Translations under genes and position numbers: made by a program
The notes under the pieces: generated by a model
The model's input: only the letters and a program-made list of their open reading frames with translations
Database searches by the model: none
What the model was told of the DNA's origin: nothing
Shown: in pieces, positions 1-5,436 of the stretch
How the letters are laid out: each line of letters begins with the position of its first letter
Numbering within the stretch: the first letter of the stretch is position 1
Source of the DNA: an uncultured Oscillospiraceae bacterium
GTDB lineage: Bacteria; Bacillota; Clostridia; Oscillospirales; Oscillospiraceae
DNA length: 8,078 nt
NCBI GenBank assembly: GCA_934636045.1
Contig: CAKTZP010000099.1
Coordinates: forward strand, 1-8,078
Reading direction: 5' to 3'

Positions 1-60
1 AACGTACCTTTGTACGCCGACGGGCGTGAGTTGCTTGTCTTCCGAACTTTTTTGCAGTCT
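1..60. other. Left edge, probable tail of an upstream plus-strand unit
   Basis: No gene can be identified here. The plus-strand terminator at 96-131 implies that some plus-strand transcript enters from the left. The reading frame beginning at base 3 reaches a TGA at 27-29 (last residues RTFVRRRA) and would fit the C-terminus of a gene cut by the window edge. The other two frames run on through the stem-loops, which is less likely for a real gene. Eight codons are too few to assign a function, so the presence of a coding end here is only a guess. Confidence 0.2.
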
Positions 61-96
61 GTCAGCGTGTCGAAAAGGGTTTTTCGACACGCTGAC
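61..96. repeat. Perfect 16-bp inverted repeat (stem-loop)
   Basis: Bases 61-76 are exactly complementary to 81-96 with a four-base loop GGGT at 77-80. The stem contains CGACACGC and ends in an A4/T4 step next to the loop. No T-tract follows on either strand, so it is not a classical terminator by itself. It abuts the terminator hairpin at 96-131, sharing base 96. It could be an mRNA 3'-end stabiliser or a copy of a dispersed intergenic palindrome. Confidence 0.75.
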
Positions 97-131
97 CCCA
101 CCCGTACCGGATCGGCACGGGTGGGGTTTTT
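96..131 (+). terminator. Intrinsic terminator of an upstream plus-strand unit
   Basis: CCCCACCCGT (96-105) pairs with ACGGGTGGGG (117-126), with further C/G pairs inside, and a TTTTT run follows at 127-131. Orientation is plus, so it ends transcription entering from the left edge. On the minus strand no T-run follows the stem, so it would be a poor terminator for the gene whose stop lies at 133. Confidence 0.8.
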
Positions 132-132
132 A

Positions 133-663
133 TCAATAATAGGTTTCCAGCTGCTCGTCGTAGAGATCGTAGTAGCGTTCCTCAGGCTGGACGCCGGAGG
201 GGTCGGCCAAGCCGAGGCGCACCAGAAGCGCGATGTCCTCGGCCGAGGCGTGCAGCAGCGCCGCCTCGCGGCGGACAGACGACGAAAAGAACCAGCAGCG
301 GTTGCGTCGGAAAAACGCAAGATCCTGCGGCCGCCGCGGTGCCGCCCAATCCGCCAGCGCCGACGCACCCTGCAGGATGGCCTTCGTCTCCGGCGCGGTG
401 CGGTAGAAGGTGACCTCATAGCGCACCTCCGGCGTGTAGGGCAGCGTCGTTCCCGGCCAGTAGGGCTGCGTTCGCCGTTTGACGAGGTATGGCTCCAGCG
501 TCTCACGGCAGCGCTGCAGCTCCTTAACATAGCGGCTGCCGCGGCGGAATACATAGACAAGCATAAAGTAGTCACATTCAGAAAATGCACGCTCCAAAAA
601 GGCAAGATAGATCTGTCCGGTGCAATTTCTTCCGCCGCTTTTCAGATAAATAACCCTCCGCAT
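133..663 (-). CDS. Hypothetical protein, 176 aa, cytoplasmic
   Basis: I do not recognise a characterised function. The 176-residue product starts MRRVIYLKSGGRNCTGQIYL and has no signal peptide or membrane segment. It is rich in aromatic residues and arginine, with a conserved-looking N-terminal block (LKSGGRNCTG, residues 7-16), a central region WPGTTLPYTPEVRYEVTFYRT (about 69-89), a block DLAFFRRNRCWFF (114-126) and an acidic, Tyr-rich tail. It has the feel of a small orphan family found in Clostridia, but this rests on general impression only. The ATG at 663 is supported by an upstream AAGGAAGG on the minus strand and by a near-consensus promoter at 700-728. These favour it over the long antisense frame across the same bases. 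It is monocistronic and divergent from the ABC operon. No function is inferred from context. Confidence 0.8.
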   Translation of the reverse strand: MRRVIYLKSGGRNCTGQIYLAFLERAFSECDYFMLVYVFRRGSRYVKELQRCRETLEPYLVKRRTQPYWPGTTLPYTPEVRYEVTFYRTAPETKAILQGASALADWAAPRRPQDLAFFRRNRCWFFSSSVRREAALLHASAEDIALLVRLGLADPSGVQPEERYYDLYDEQLETYY

Positions 664-699
664 GGCGTGCTCGCCTTCCTTTTGTTTTGTTTCGTAAAA

Positions 700-728
700 A
701 GTATATCAAAGCGCCGCGGCGCTGTCAA
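700..728 (-). promoter_or_regulatory. Sigma-A promoter of the 133-663 gene
   Basis: On the minus strand TTGACA (723-728) and TATACT (700-705) are separated by exactly 17 bases, a near-perfect housekeeping promoter. The spacer contains a perfect 14-bp palindrome (710-723, AGCGCCGCGGCGCT) that touches the -35 box. A palindrome there could be an operator, but it may also be chance in GC-rich DNA. Transcription would start near 693, giving a leader of about 30 bases before the ATG at 663. Confidence 0.85.
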
Positions 729-796
729 GTCGCCTTGTGTCGAATTCTTCTGTGAAATTTTTTTCATAATTTTTTGAATATTTTTTCATTTTGTGC

Positions 797-825
797 TTGA
801 CAAATGCGTCCTCGCGCGCTACAAT
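797..825 (+). promoter_or_regulatory. Sigma-A promoter of the amino-acid ABC operon
   Basis: TTGACA (797-802), a 17-base spacer and TACAAT (820-825) make a strong housekeeping promoter. The stretch just upstream (about 749-792) is very rich in A and T runs and could act as an UP element. Transcription would begin around 832, leaving a leader of about 38 bases, too short for a riboswitch or T-box, so control is more likely by a DNA-binding regulator. Confidence 0.85.
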
Positions 826-869
826 TGCCCTCGTACTTATGAATTACCATGATGATGGAGGGACAGAAA

Positions 870-1718
870 ATGAAAAAGGTACTTGCACTGCTTTGTGCAA
901 TCGGAATTTTTGCGGCACTGCTGACCGGCTGCGGCAGCAAGGACGCGGCGAGCAGCGGCGTGAAGGTTATCCCGATCGAGCTGACGCAGGAGGAATATGC
1001 ATTCGGCGTGGATAAAAATCAGCCGGAGCTGCTGGAGCAGGCCAATGCCTACATTGCGCAGATCATCGAGGATGGTACGCTGGATGCCATCGTGGAAAAA
1101 TACTTCGCCGGCGGCGACGTCGAGCCGATCACCTCGGCCGCGCAGGACAGCAGCAAGGATCAGCTGCTCGTGGCAACGAACGCCTCGTTTGAGCCGTTTG
1201 AATATCTGCTAGGCGAGAATTACTACGGCATCGATCTTGAAATTGCCAAGGGCTTTGCTGACTGCCTCGGCAAGGAGCTGGTCATCATGAACATGGACTT
1301 TGACGCCGTGTGCCTCTCCGTCAGCCAAGGCAAGTGCGACATCGCCATGGCCGGTCTGACGGTCAACGAGGAGCGCAAGGAATTTGTTGATTTCACCACC
1401 GCCTACTATCAGGCCTCGCAGACCATTATGGTGCCCGAGAGCAACACCGCGTTTGATGACTGCAAGACCGCCGCAGACGTCGAGGCGATCCTGAACAGCT
1501 GTGATAAGTCCACCAAGATCGGCTTCCAGCTCGGCACAACCGGCCAGTATTACACCGAGGGCGACGAAAGCTGGGGCTTTGCAGGCTTCCCCGTCACTGC
1601 GGTGGGCTACAAATCCGGCTCGCTGGCGGCGCAGGATATGCTCAACGGCAACCTGAGCTATGTCATCATCGATAAGGATCCCGCCAACTACATCGCCAGC
1701 GCGATCAACGGCAAATAA
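870..1718 (+). CDS. Amino-acid ABC transporter substrate-binding lipoprotein (apparently circularly permuted)
   Basis: This is the extracellular binding protein of a polar amino-acid ABC importer, 282 aa. I chose the ATG at 870 because GGAGGG (857-862) lies seven bases upstream; the ATGs from 849 overlap that site. Residues 1-21 are a lipoprotein signal with lipobox LTGC and lipidated Cys21. From about residue 97 the chain is a typical SBP_bac_3 fold: LLVATNASFEPFEY (99-112), GIDLEIAKGFAD (120-131), GLTVNEER with the expected carboxylate-binding Arg169, VDF (173-175), IGFQLGTTG (217-225) and LNGNLSYVIIDKDPA (258-272). The chain then stops, about 40 residues short of a normal end. The missing tail is instead at residues 42-79: EYAFGVDKNQPELLEQANAY, then EDGTLDAIVEKYF. 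This suggests circular permutation. Substrate specificity cannot be read; it is first in the operon with permease and ATPase. Confidence 0.93.
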   Translation: MKKVLALLCAIGIFAALLTGCGSKDAASSGVKVIPIELTQEEYAFGVDKNQPELLEQANAYIAQIIEDGTLDAIVEKYFAGGDVEPITSAAQDSSKDQLLVATNASFEPFEYLLGENYYGIDLEIAKGFADCLGKELVIMNMDFDAVCLSVSQGKCDIAMAGLTVNEERKEFVDFTTAYYQASQTIMVPESNTAFDDCKTAADVEAILNSCDKSTKIGFQLGTTGQYYTEGDESWGFAGFPVTAVGYKSGSLAAQDMLNGNLSYVIIDKDPANYIASAINGK

Positions 1719-1728
1719 AGAAAATCTT

Positions 1729-1763
1729 GCGCGCCGCCCCTTTCCGCCGGAGAGGGGCGCGCG
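1729..1763 (+). promoter_or_regulatory. Intercistronic hairpin between binding protein and permease genes
   Basis: A GC-rich stem of about 11 pairs (1730-1741 with 1753-1763, one bulged C at 1734) sits 11 bases after the binding-protein stop. It has no following T-run, so it is not a full terminator. Hairpins at this place in ABC operons commonly protect the upstream message or cause partial termination, so that more binding protein than permease is made. That role is inferred here. Confidence 0.6.
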
Positions 1764-1790
1764 GCCTGTCTTAGAGAAAGGAATCGAACC

Positions 1791-2606
1791 ATGAAAAAAA
1801 TTGTGGCGCTGCTGTGCGTGCTTGCGCTGGCAGCTTCCCTTCTGACGTTCTTTGTCTCCGCGGCAAGCGGGCAGCCGCCGGCCATACTGGCGGAGGGCAA
1901 CGGCAAAGTCGCGCGCTTTTTGCGCATCTTCCTCGACGAGGGCGGCTACCGGCAGGTGCTGCGCGGCCTGAAAAACACGCTGCTTATCGCCGTGATCGGC
2001 CTCGTCATCGGCATCCTGCTGGGCACGCTGATTGCCGCCGTGCGCGTCATGCCGCGCTATAAAACCTTACCGAAGGTGCTCAACGCCATCTGCTCGGTAT
2101 ATGTCGGCTTCTTCCGCGGCACGCCGATCGTCGTGCAGCTGCTGCTGGGCTACTATGTGCTGCTGCCTGCGCTGGGTCTGAATTATCCGGCGCTTTCGGT
2201 CTGTATCGCAGTGTTTGGCCTGAATTCCGGCGCGTATGTTTCTGAGATCATGCGCGGCGGCATCGCCTCCGTCGACGGCGGCCAGCTGGAGGCCGGGCGG
2301 GCGCTTGGCCTGCCGTACGCCAGCGCGATGCTGCGCGTGGTTATCCCGCAGGCGGTCAAAAACATCCTGCCGACGCTCGGCAACGAGTTCATTTCCCTGA
2401 TCAAGGAGACGTCCGTCGTGAGCTTTGTCGGCACGCTCGATATCTACGTTGCGTTCAACGCCATCGGCACGAACAGCTATGAGTTCATGGTGCCATATCT
2501 GGCGATGGCGCTGATCTACATTCTTTTGGTGGCCGGCGCAACGCTGCTGGTCAAGCTGATGGAAAGGAGGCTGGCAAGAAGTGATCGAAGTTTCTCATCT
2601 CACTAA
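1791..2606 (+). CDS. Polar amino-acid ABC transporter permease (HisM/GlnP family)
   Basis: This is the membrane-spanning subunit of the importer, 271 aa. The family hallmarks are the segment [16 protein letters not shown] (59-74), the FFRGTP block (107-112), and the cytoplasmic EAA loop that docks on the ATPase: [10 protein letters not shown] (167-176) followed by [17 protein letters not shown] (184-200). Predicted membrane helices are near 62-84, 95-120, 122-145, 190-215 and 232-256. The start ATG has AAAGGA nine bases upstream. An odd feature is an extra N-terminal stretch of about 50 residues with a hydrophobic helix (4-24) that looks like a secretion signal and strongly resembles the signal of the preceding lipoprotein, but has no lipobox cysteine. 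Its last 26 bases overlap the ATPase gene, indicating tight translational coupling. Confidence 0.93.
   Translation: MKKIVALLCVLALAASLLTFFVSAASGQPPAILAEGNGKVARFLRIFLDEGGYRQVLRGLKNTLLIAVIGLVIGILLGTLIAAVRVMPRYKTLPKVLNAICSVYVGFFRGTPIVVQLLLGYYVLLPALGLNYPALSVCIAVFGLNSGAYVSEIMRGGIASVDGGQLEAGRALGLPYASAMLRVVIPQAVKNILPTLGNEFISLIKETSVVSFVGTLDIYVAFNAIGTNSYEFMVPYLAMALIYILLVAGATLLVKLMERRLARSDRSFSSH
2564..2570 (+). promoter_or_regulatory. Strong ribosome-binding site fixing the GTG start of the ATPase gene
   Basis: AAGGAGG lies inside the end of the permease gene, ten bases before the GTG at 2581. It supports the non-ATG start and the 26-base overlap, since no in-frame ATG with a comparable site is available before the Walker A motif. 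Confidence 0.85.
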
Positions 2607-3405
2607 AAAATTCGGCGGGCTCACCGTGCTCGACGATGTCAGCTTCACAGTCGACGAGGGCGAGCGCATTGCGGTCATCGGCGGCTCCGGCAGCGGCAAG
2701 AGCACGCTGCTGCGCTGCCTGACATGCATGGAGGACCCGGACGGCGGCTCAATCTACTTTGAGGGGCAGGATCTGGCCGACTGGAACGTGGACATCAACC
2801 TCGCAAGGCGAAAAATCGGCATGGTTTTCCAGCAGTTCAATCTCTTTGCACACAAGACCGTGCTGCAGAACATTACCCTTGCACCCGTCGCGCTGGGAAT
2901 GGCCGACCGGCGCAAGGTACGGCGGCACAATTTCGCTGCACGCCTGACCAACCCCTTCCGCAAGCAAAAGCGTGTTATTCTTCCCCTGCCCCCCGGAAGA
3001 AAGGCGCTGCAAGTCGCCGCGGAGGCCACTGCCTTTGCGCTTCTGGACAAAATCGGGCTGGAAGATAAAGCAGATGCCTATCCGTCGACCCTGTCCGGCG
3101 GGCAGAAGCAGCGCATTGCCATCGTCCGAGCGCTGGCCATGCATCCGAAGTTGATGCTCTTTGACGAGCCGACGAGCGCACTTGACCCGGAGATGGTCGG
3201 CGAGGTGCTTGAGCTCATCCAGCGGCTGGCCGACAGCGGGATGACCATGGTCATCGTGACGCACGAGATGCGCTTTGCCCGCGAGGTCGCGACGCGCGTG
3301 CTGTTCGTCGACGGCGGAAAGATCGTTGAGGACGCGCCTCCGCAGGAGCTGTTTGAGCATCCGAAAAATCCGCGTCTGAAGGACTTTTTGTCGAAGGTGC
3401 TGTAA
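2581..3405 (+). CDS. Amino-acid ABC transporter ATP-binding protein (GlnQ/HisP family) with a basic insertion
   Basis: This is the cytoplasmic ATPase that powers the importer, 274 aa from a GTG start. All catalytic motifs are present: Walker [10 protein letters not shown] (34-42), Q-loop FQQFN with Gln84, signature LSGGQ (171-175), Walker B LMLFDE (191-196), D-loop SALD (199-202) and switch His228 in VTHEM. The polar-amino-acid subfamily is shown by the QFNLF and [11 protein letters not shown] context. It is about 30 residues longer than the usual 240-245. The extra length lies between the Q-loop and the signature, roughly residues 107-146, and includes [18 protein letters not shown] and a proline pair; Gln84 to LSGGQ is 87 residues where about 50-55 is usual. 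The reading frame is intact through the insert, so it is not a frameshift artefact. It is last in the operon and followed by a terminator. Confidence 0.94.
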   Translation: MIEVSHLTKKFGGLTVLDDVSFTVDEGERIAVIGGSGSGKSTLLRCLTCMEDPDGGSIYFEGQDLADWNVDINLARRKIGMVFQQFNLFAHKTVLQNITLAPVALGMADRRKVRRHNFAARLTNPFRKQKRVILPLPPGRKALQVAAEATAFALLDKIGLEDKADAYPSTLSGGQKQRIAIVRALAMHPKLMLFDEPTSALDPEMVGEVLELIQRLADSGMTMVIVTHEMRFAREVATRVLFVDGGKIVEDAPPQELFEHPKNPRLKDFLSKVL

Positions 3406-3460
3406 AAAAGCGGCCGCCGCAGCGGGAGAGCGATCCTTTCCTGCGCAGCGGCCGCTTTTC
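3406..3460 (+). terminator. Terminator of the ABC operon
   Basis: AAAAGCGGCCGC (3406-3417), directly after the stop codon, is exactly complementary to 3448-3459. The T-run is short (TTTT at 3456-3459, then C-rich). The apical part (3418-3447) can form additional imperfect pairs. The A/T flanks make it potentially bidirectional. Confidence 0.75.
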
Positions 3461-3627
3461 CCCTGCAGCCGTCGGTTATTTTCGACAAGCAGGTAAATTC
3501 TTGCAGAAACTCTAAAAAACGCTGGGATTTCCCGGAAAAAACGATTGAAATTTGTTCATCAAAGTCCGACTCTACCGGCAGTAGAATCAGAGAATCAGAA
3601 ACGTAGAGACGGCGCTCGGCGGGTAGA
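3461..3627. other. Gene-free spacer between ABC operon and degV-like gene
   Basis: No coding region with a credible start and ribosome site was found. Small structures seen are a tandem 8-base repeat GAATCAGA (3584-3591 and 3592-3599) and a five-pair stem TCTAC/GTAGA around 3571-3585. TTTTCGACAAGC at about 3480-3491 resembles one arm of the hairpin at 61-96. Nothing here has a clear function. Confidence 0.5.
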
Positions 3628-3656
3628 TTGCCTTTTTCGGCCCCGGCTGATATAAT
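3628..3656 (+). promoter_or_regulatory. Extended -10 promoter of the degV-like gene
   Basis: A perfect TATAAT (3651-3656) is preceded by TGA, forming the extended -10 TGnTATAAT. The -35 is weak (TTGCCT, 3628-3633) at the ideal 17-base spacing, which is normal for extended -10 promoters. Transcription would begin near 3663, so an upstream ATG at 3628 cannot be the gene's start. Confidence 0.75.
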
Positions 3657-3714
3657 TCGGCTTGCACCCGGCAGTCCTCTGCGGGCAAACAACGCGAAAG
3701 TGAGACGCAGATTC

Positions 3715-4575
3715 ATGATTCAACTTTTTACCGATACCTCGGCCAATCTTTCTCTGGAGACGGTTCGCAAGCTTGCACTGACCGTCGTTCCGTTTTCCTA
3801 CTCTGTCAACGGCGCGGAGGCCACGCCGGAGGTGCTCGCAGATTTTGACGGCAAGGCATTTTACGACGCCATGCGCAACGGCGCAGTCGTAAAGACCGCG
3901 ATGATCGGCATCGGCACATTTCTCGATGCCTTCCGCCCCGTGCTGGAGGCCGGAGACGATATTCTCTATGTGGCAATGTCCGGCGGCATCAGCGGCACGT
4001 ACAACGCGGCGATGCTGGCGGCAAACGAGCTGCTCGAGAGCTTTCCCGAGCGAAGGATCGCCGTCATCGACACCTATGCCGCCTCGCTCGGCGAGGGGCT
4101 GCTGGTGCTCAAGGCAGCAGAGCTGCTAAGAGCTGGAAAGTCCCTCGACGAGACCGTGCAGACCCTGTGCGAGCTGCGGGAGCACATGTGCCAGTATTTT
4201 ACGGTGGATGATCTGGAATACCTCAAGCGCGGCGGGCGCATCAGCCGCGTGGCCAGCGTGGTCGGCACGGTGCTGCGCATCAAGCCGCTGCTGACCGGCA
4301 ACGCCGAGGGCAAGATCGTGCTTTGCGGCAAGTGCCGCGGGCGGAAGCAATCCCTCTCCGCGCTGGCCGATTACTATGAAAAGAAGGTCATAAGCAAGGC
4401 TGAGAACATCGCCATTGCCGACGCGGACGACCCGGAGGGCACGAAGCTGCTGCTCGCAGAGCTGCGCAGCCGCGGCTTTACCGGTGAATGCATGACGGCC
4501 TGCTATGAGCCCGTCACCGGCGCGCACGTCGGTCCCGGCACCGTCGCCTTGTTTTTCTTCGGCACCGAAAAATAA
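3715..4575 (+). CDS. DegV family fatty-acid-binding protein (FakB-like)
   Basis: This 286-aa cytoplasmic protein belongs to the DegV family, whose studied members (FakB) bind a free fatty acid and present it to the kinase FakA, which makes acyl-phosphate for phospholipid synthesis. Family signatures appear in order: TDTSANLS (6-13) at the N-terminus, SGGISGTYNAA (89-99) with the Ser that contacts the carboxylate, IDTYAASLGEG (118-128), DDLEYLKRGGRIS (165-177), IKPLL (189-193), KCRGRKQSL (206-214) and AHVGPGTVALFF near the C-terminus with the conserved His271. The ATG at 3715 was chosen because the family begins at this point and the longer frame would start inside the promoter. The ribosome site is weak (AAAGTGAG, about ten bases upstream). 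No FakA is visible in the window. The acyl chain bound cannot be predicted. Nearby oleate hydratase suggests a shared concern with exogenous fatty acids. Confidence 0.93.
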   Translation: MIQLFTDTSANLSLETVRKLALTVVPFSYSVNGAEATPEVLADFDGKAFYDAMRNGAVVKTAMIGIGTFLDAFRPVLEAGDDILYVAMSGGISGTYNAAMLAANELLESFPERRIAVIDTYAASLGEGLLVLKAAELLRAGKSLDETVQTLCELREHMCQYFTVDDLEYLKRGGRISRVASVVGTVLRIKPLLTGNAEGKIVLCGKCRGRKQSLSALADYYEKKVISKAENIAIADADDPEGTKLLLAELRSRGFTGECMTACYEPVTGAHVGPGTVALFFFGTEK

Positions 4576-4579
4576 TCGT

Positions 4580-4607
4580 AGCGCCGCCGCAAGGCGGCGC
4601 TCATTTT
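4580..4607 (+). terminator. First terminator after the degV-like gene
   Basis: AGCGCCGCC (4580-4588) pairs with GGCGGCGCT (4593-4601) around a GCAA tetraloop (4589-4592), a stable GNRA loop. A short ATTTTG tail follows. On the minus strand the stem is followed after a few bases by ATTATTTTT, so it may also help end transcripts coming from the convergent gene. Confidence 0.75.
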
Positions 4608-4613
4608 GCCAAG

Positions 4614-4655
4614 GGCCCCATGCTTTCAGGCACTGAAAGCATGGGGCCTTTCTTT
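4614..4655 (+). terminator. Second terminator after the degV-like gene
   Basis: A perfect 16-pair stem (4614-4629 with 4633-4648) has a three-base loop GCA and a TTTCTTT tail. Together with the hairpin at 4580 it forms a double stop between convergent genes. Confidence 0.8.
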
Positions 4656-4678
4656 CCTGTATTTTGATTCTGCGCGTG

Positions 4679-4694
4679 AAAAAACGATCCGTTT
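4679..4694 (-). terminator. Possible weak terminator of the EamA gene
   Basis: Read on the minus strand, AAACG and CGTTT form a five-pair stem with a three-base loop, and the T-run extends to six bases. It lies just past the stop of the minus-strand gene. The stem is short and A/T-rich at its base, so it may work only together with the larger hairpins beyond it. Confidence 0.35.
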
Positions 4695-4699
4695 GGGCG

Positions 4700-5134
4700 C
4701 TAGACGAGCATCAGCAGCGTACCTGCCACGATGAGCAGCAAGCCAAGCGCCGCCTTCCCGGACAGGCGCTCCTTGAATACGAGCGCGGAAAAGCCGACGG
4801 ACACCAGAATACTGAGCTTGTCGATGGGCACGACCACGCTGGCCAAGCCGCCCTGCAGGGCCTTATCGTAGCACAGCCACGAGCCGCCCGTCGCGCAACC
4901 GGAGAGAATCAAAAAGACCCACGTCTTCGCGCTGAGCGTCGTAATCGTCGGCGCGGAGCCGGCAATCCCGACCATCAGCCAGGAAAACGCCAGCACCACC
5001 ACGGTGCGGATGGCCGTGGCTGCGTCGGAATCCGTCTTCTTAATGCCGCACTTCGCCAAAATTGCCGTCAGCCCGGCAAACAGCGCCGAGCCGAACGCAT
5101 ACAGCACCCACGGGATAACCGCCCGCTTTCTCAT
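4700..5134 (-). CDS. EamA/DMT-superfamily small membrane protein, 144 aa
   Basis: A single-domain EamA (drug/metabolite transporter-type) membrane protein of the roughly 140-residue class, about half a normal ten-helix DMT transporter, so it probably works as a dimer. Predicted helices are near residues 7-26, 40-58, 71-89, 97-120 (VVPIDKLSIL inside) and 126-143. Family-like blocks are ILAKCGIKKTDSDAATAIRT (25-44), SGCATGGSWLCYDKAL (78-93), PIDKLS (103-108), FKERLSGK (120-127) and the closing AGTLLMLV. The ATG at 5134 is preferred over an in-frame ATG at 5290. The family begins there, GGGAAGGG lies 12 bases upstream, and the longer version would translate the promoter and a tandem repeat. The substrate is unknown. 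It is convergent with the degV-like gene and divergent from ohyA. Confidence 0.9.
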   Translation of the reverse strand: MRKRAVIPWVLYAFGSALFAGLTAILAKCGIKKTDSDAATAIRTVVVLAFSWLMVGIAGSAPTITTLSAKTWVFLILSGCATGGSWLCYDKALQGGLASVVVPIDKLSILVSVGFSALVFKERLSGKAALGLLLIVAGTLLMLV

Positions 5135-5197
5135 CCTTCGATTGATCCCTTCCCGCCGCGCTTCGGTTGCCGGCCGGAAGGGTTTTCTTGCAGCCGT

Positions 5198-5226
5198 ATG
5201 ATAGCACCGCGCGGACGGTCTGTCAA
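5198..5226 (-). promoter_or_regulatory. Sigma-A promoter of the EamA gene
   Basis: On the minus strand TTGACA (5221-5226) and TATCAT (5198-5203) are 17 bases apart. Transcription would start near 5191. The -35 region is part of a 24-base-period tandem duplication, so an identical TTGACA is found at 5245-5250 without a matching -10. Confidence 0.8.
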
Positions 5227-5263
5227 AAAAGATACGCAGGTGTCTGTCAAAAAAGATACGCAG
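5218..5263. repeat. Two tandem copies of a 22-bp unit containing the -35 box
   Basis: Bases 5218-5239 and 5242-5263 are identical over 22 positions, offset by 24 bases. Each contains TGTCAAAAAAGATACGCAG; on the minus strand each carries TTGACA. The nearer copy provides the -35 of the EamA promoter. The unit may be a duplicated regulator site or simply a local slippage duplication. Confidence 0.85.
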
Positions 5264-5324
5264 ATGGCAGAACGTCCAATTTTTTGGCATTCGGGCGGGT
5301 TTGACAAAAAATCCGACACCTGCG
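5235..5324. repeat. Spaced 10-bp inverted repeat between the divergent EamA and ohyA genes
   Basis: CGCAGGTGTC (5235-5244) is exactly complementary to GACACCTGCG (5315-5324), about 80 bases apart centre to centre. The left arm straddles the junction of the two tandem 22-bp units; the right arm lies beside TTTGACAAAAAA at 5300-5311. The pair could be two operator half-sites shared by the divergent genes. The remainder of the 5135-5436 gap holds only the two promoters. Confidence 0.6.
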
Positions 5325-5366
5325 CGTCCGGTGACGGGAATTCTATCACGCCGCGGCTTCTGTCCA

Positions 5367-5394
5367 TTGTGCGATGGGCAAAAACGGATATAAT
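5367..5394 (+). promoter_or_regulatory. Promoter of ohyA
   Basis: A perfect TATAAT (5389-5394) follows TTGTGC (5367-5372) with a 16-base spacer. The -35 is moderate, leaving room for activation or repression through upstream elements such as the inverted repeat ending at 5324. Transcription would begin near 5401, with a leader of about 36 bases. Confidence 0.7.
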
Positions 5395-5436
5395 AAGGCC
5401 ATCAACAGGAAAACAAAACACAGGAGGTTTTGGATT

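Noticed and set aside
10..777. Long plus-strand open frame (255 codons) from 10 to 777
   Set aside because: It runs through both stem-loops, the terminator, the minus-strand promoter and the T-rich region, and has an Arg-rich, low-complexity translation. The minus-strand gene 133-663 has its own promoter and ribosome site.
849..869. Upstream ATG cluster as start of the binding protein
   Set aside because: These codons overlap the GGAGGG ribosome site, and a start there would put extra acidic residues before the lipoprotein signal. ATG 870 gives a classical signal and correct spacing.
2749..3360. 203-codon minus-strand frame inside the ATPase gene
   Set aside because: The plus-strand ATPase has every ABC motif in order; this frame is its shadow and has no recognisable content.
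3628..3714. N-terminal extension of the DegV-like protein from ATG 3628
   Set aside because: It would overlap the -35 and -10 elements, and the family's conserved N-terminus begins at 3715.
5218..5263. Start of a CRISPR array or larger satellite
   Set aside because: Only two units exist, separated by two bases, with no spacer sequences.
5135..5290. N-terminal extension of the EamA protein from 5290
   Set aside because: The extra 52 residues are translated from the promoter and tandem repeat, are not membrane-like, and are unlike the family.
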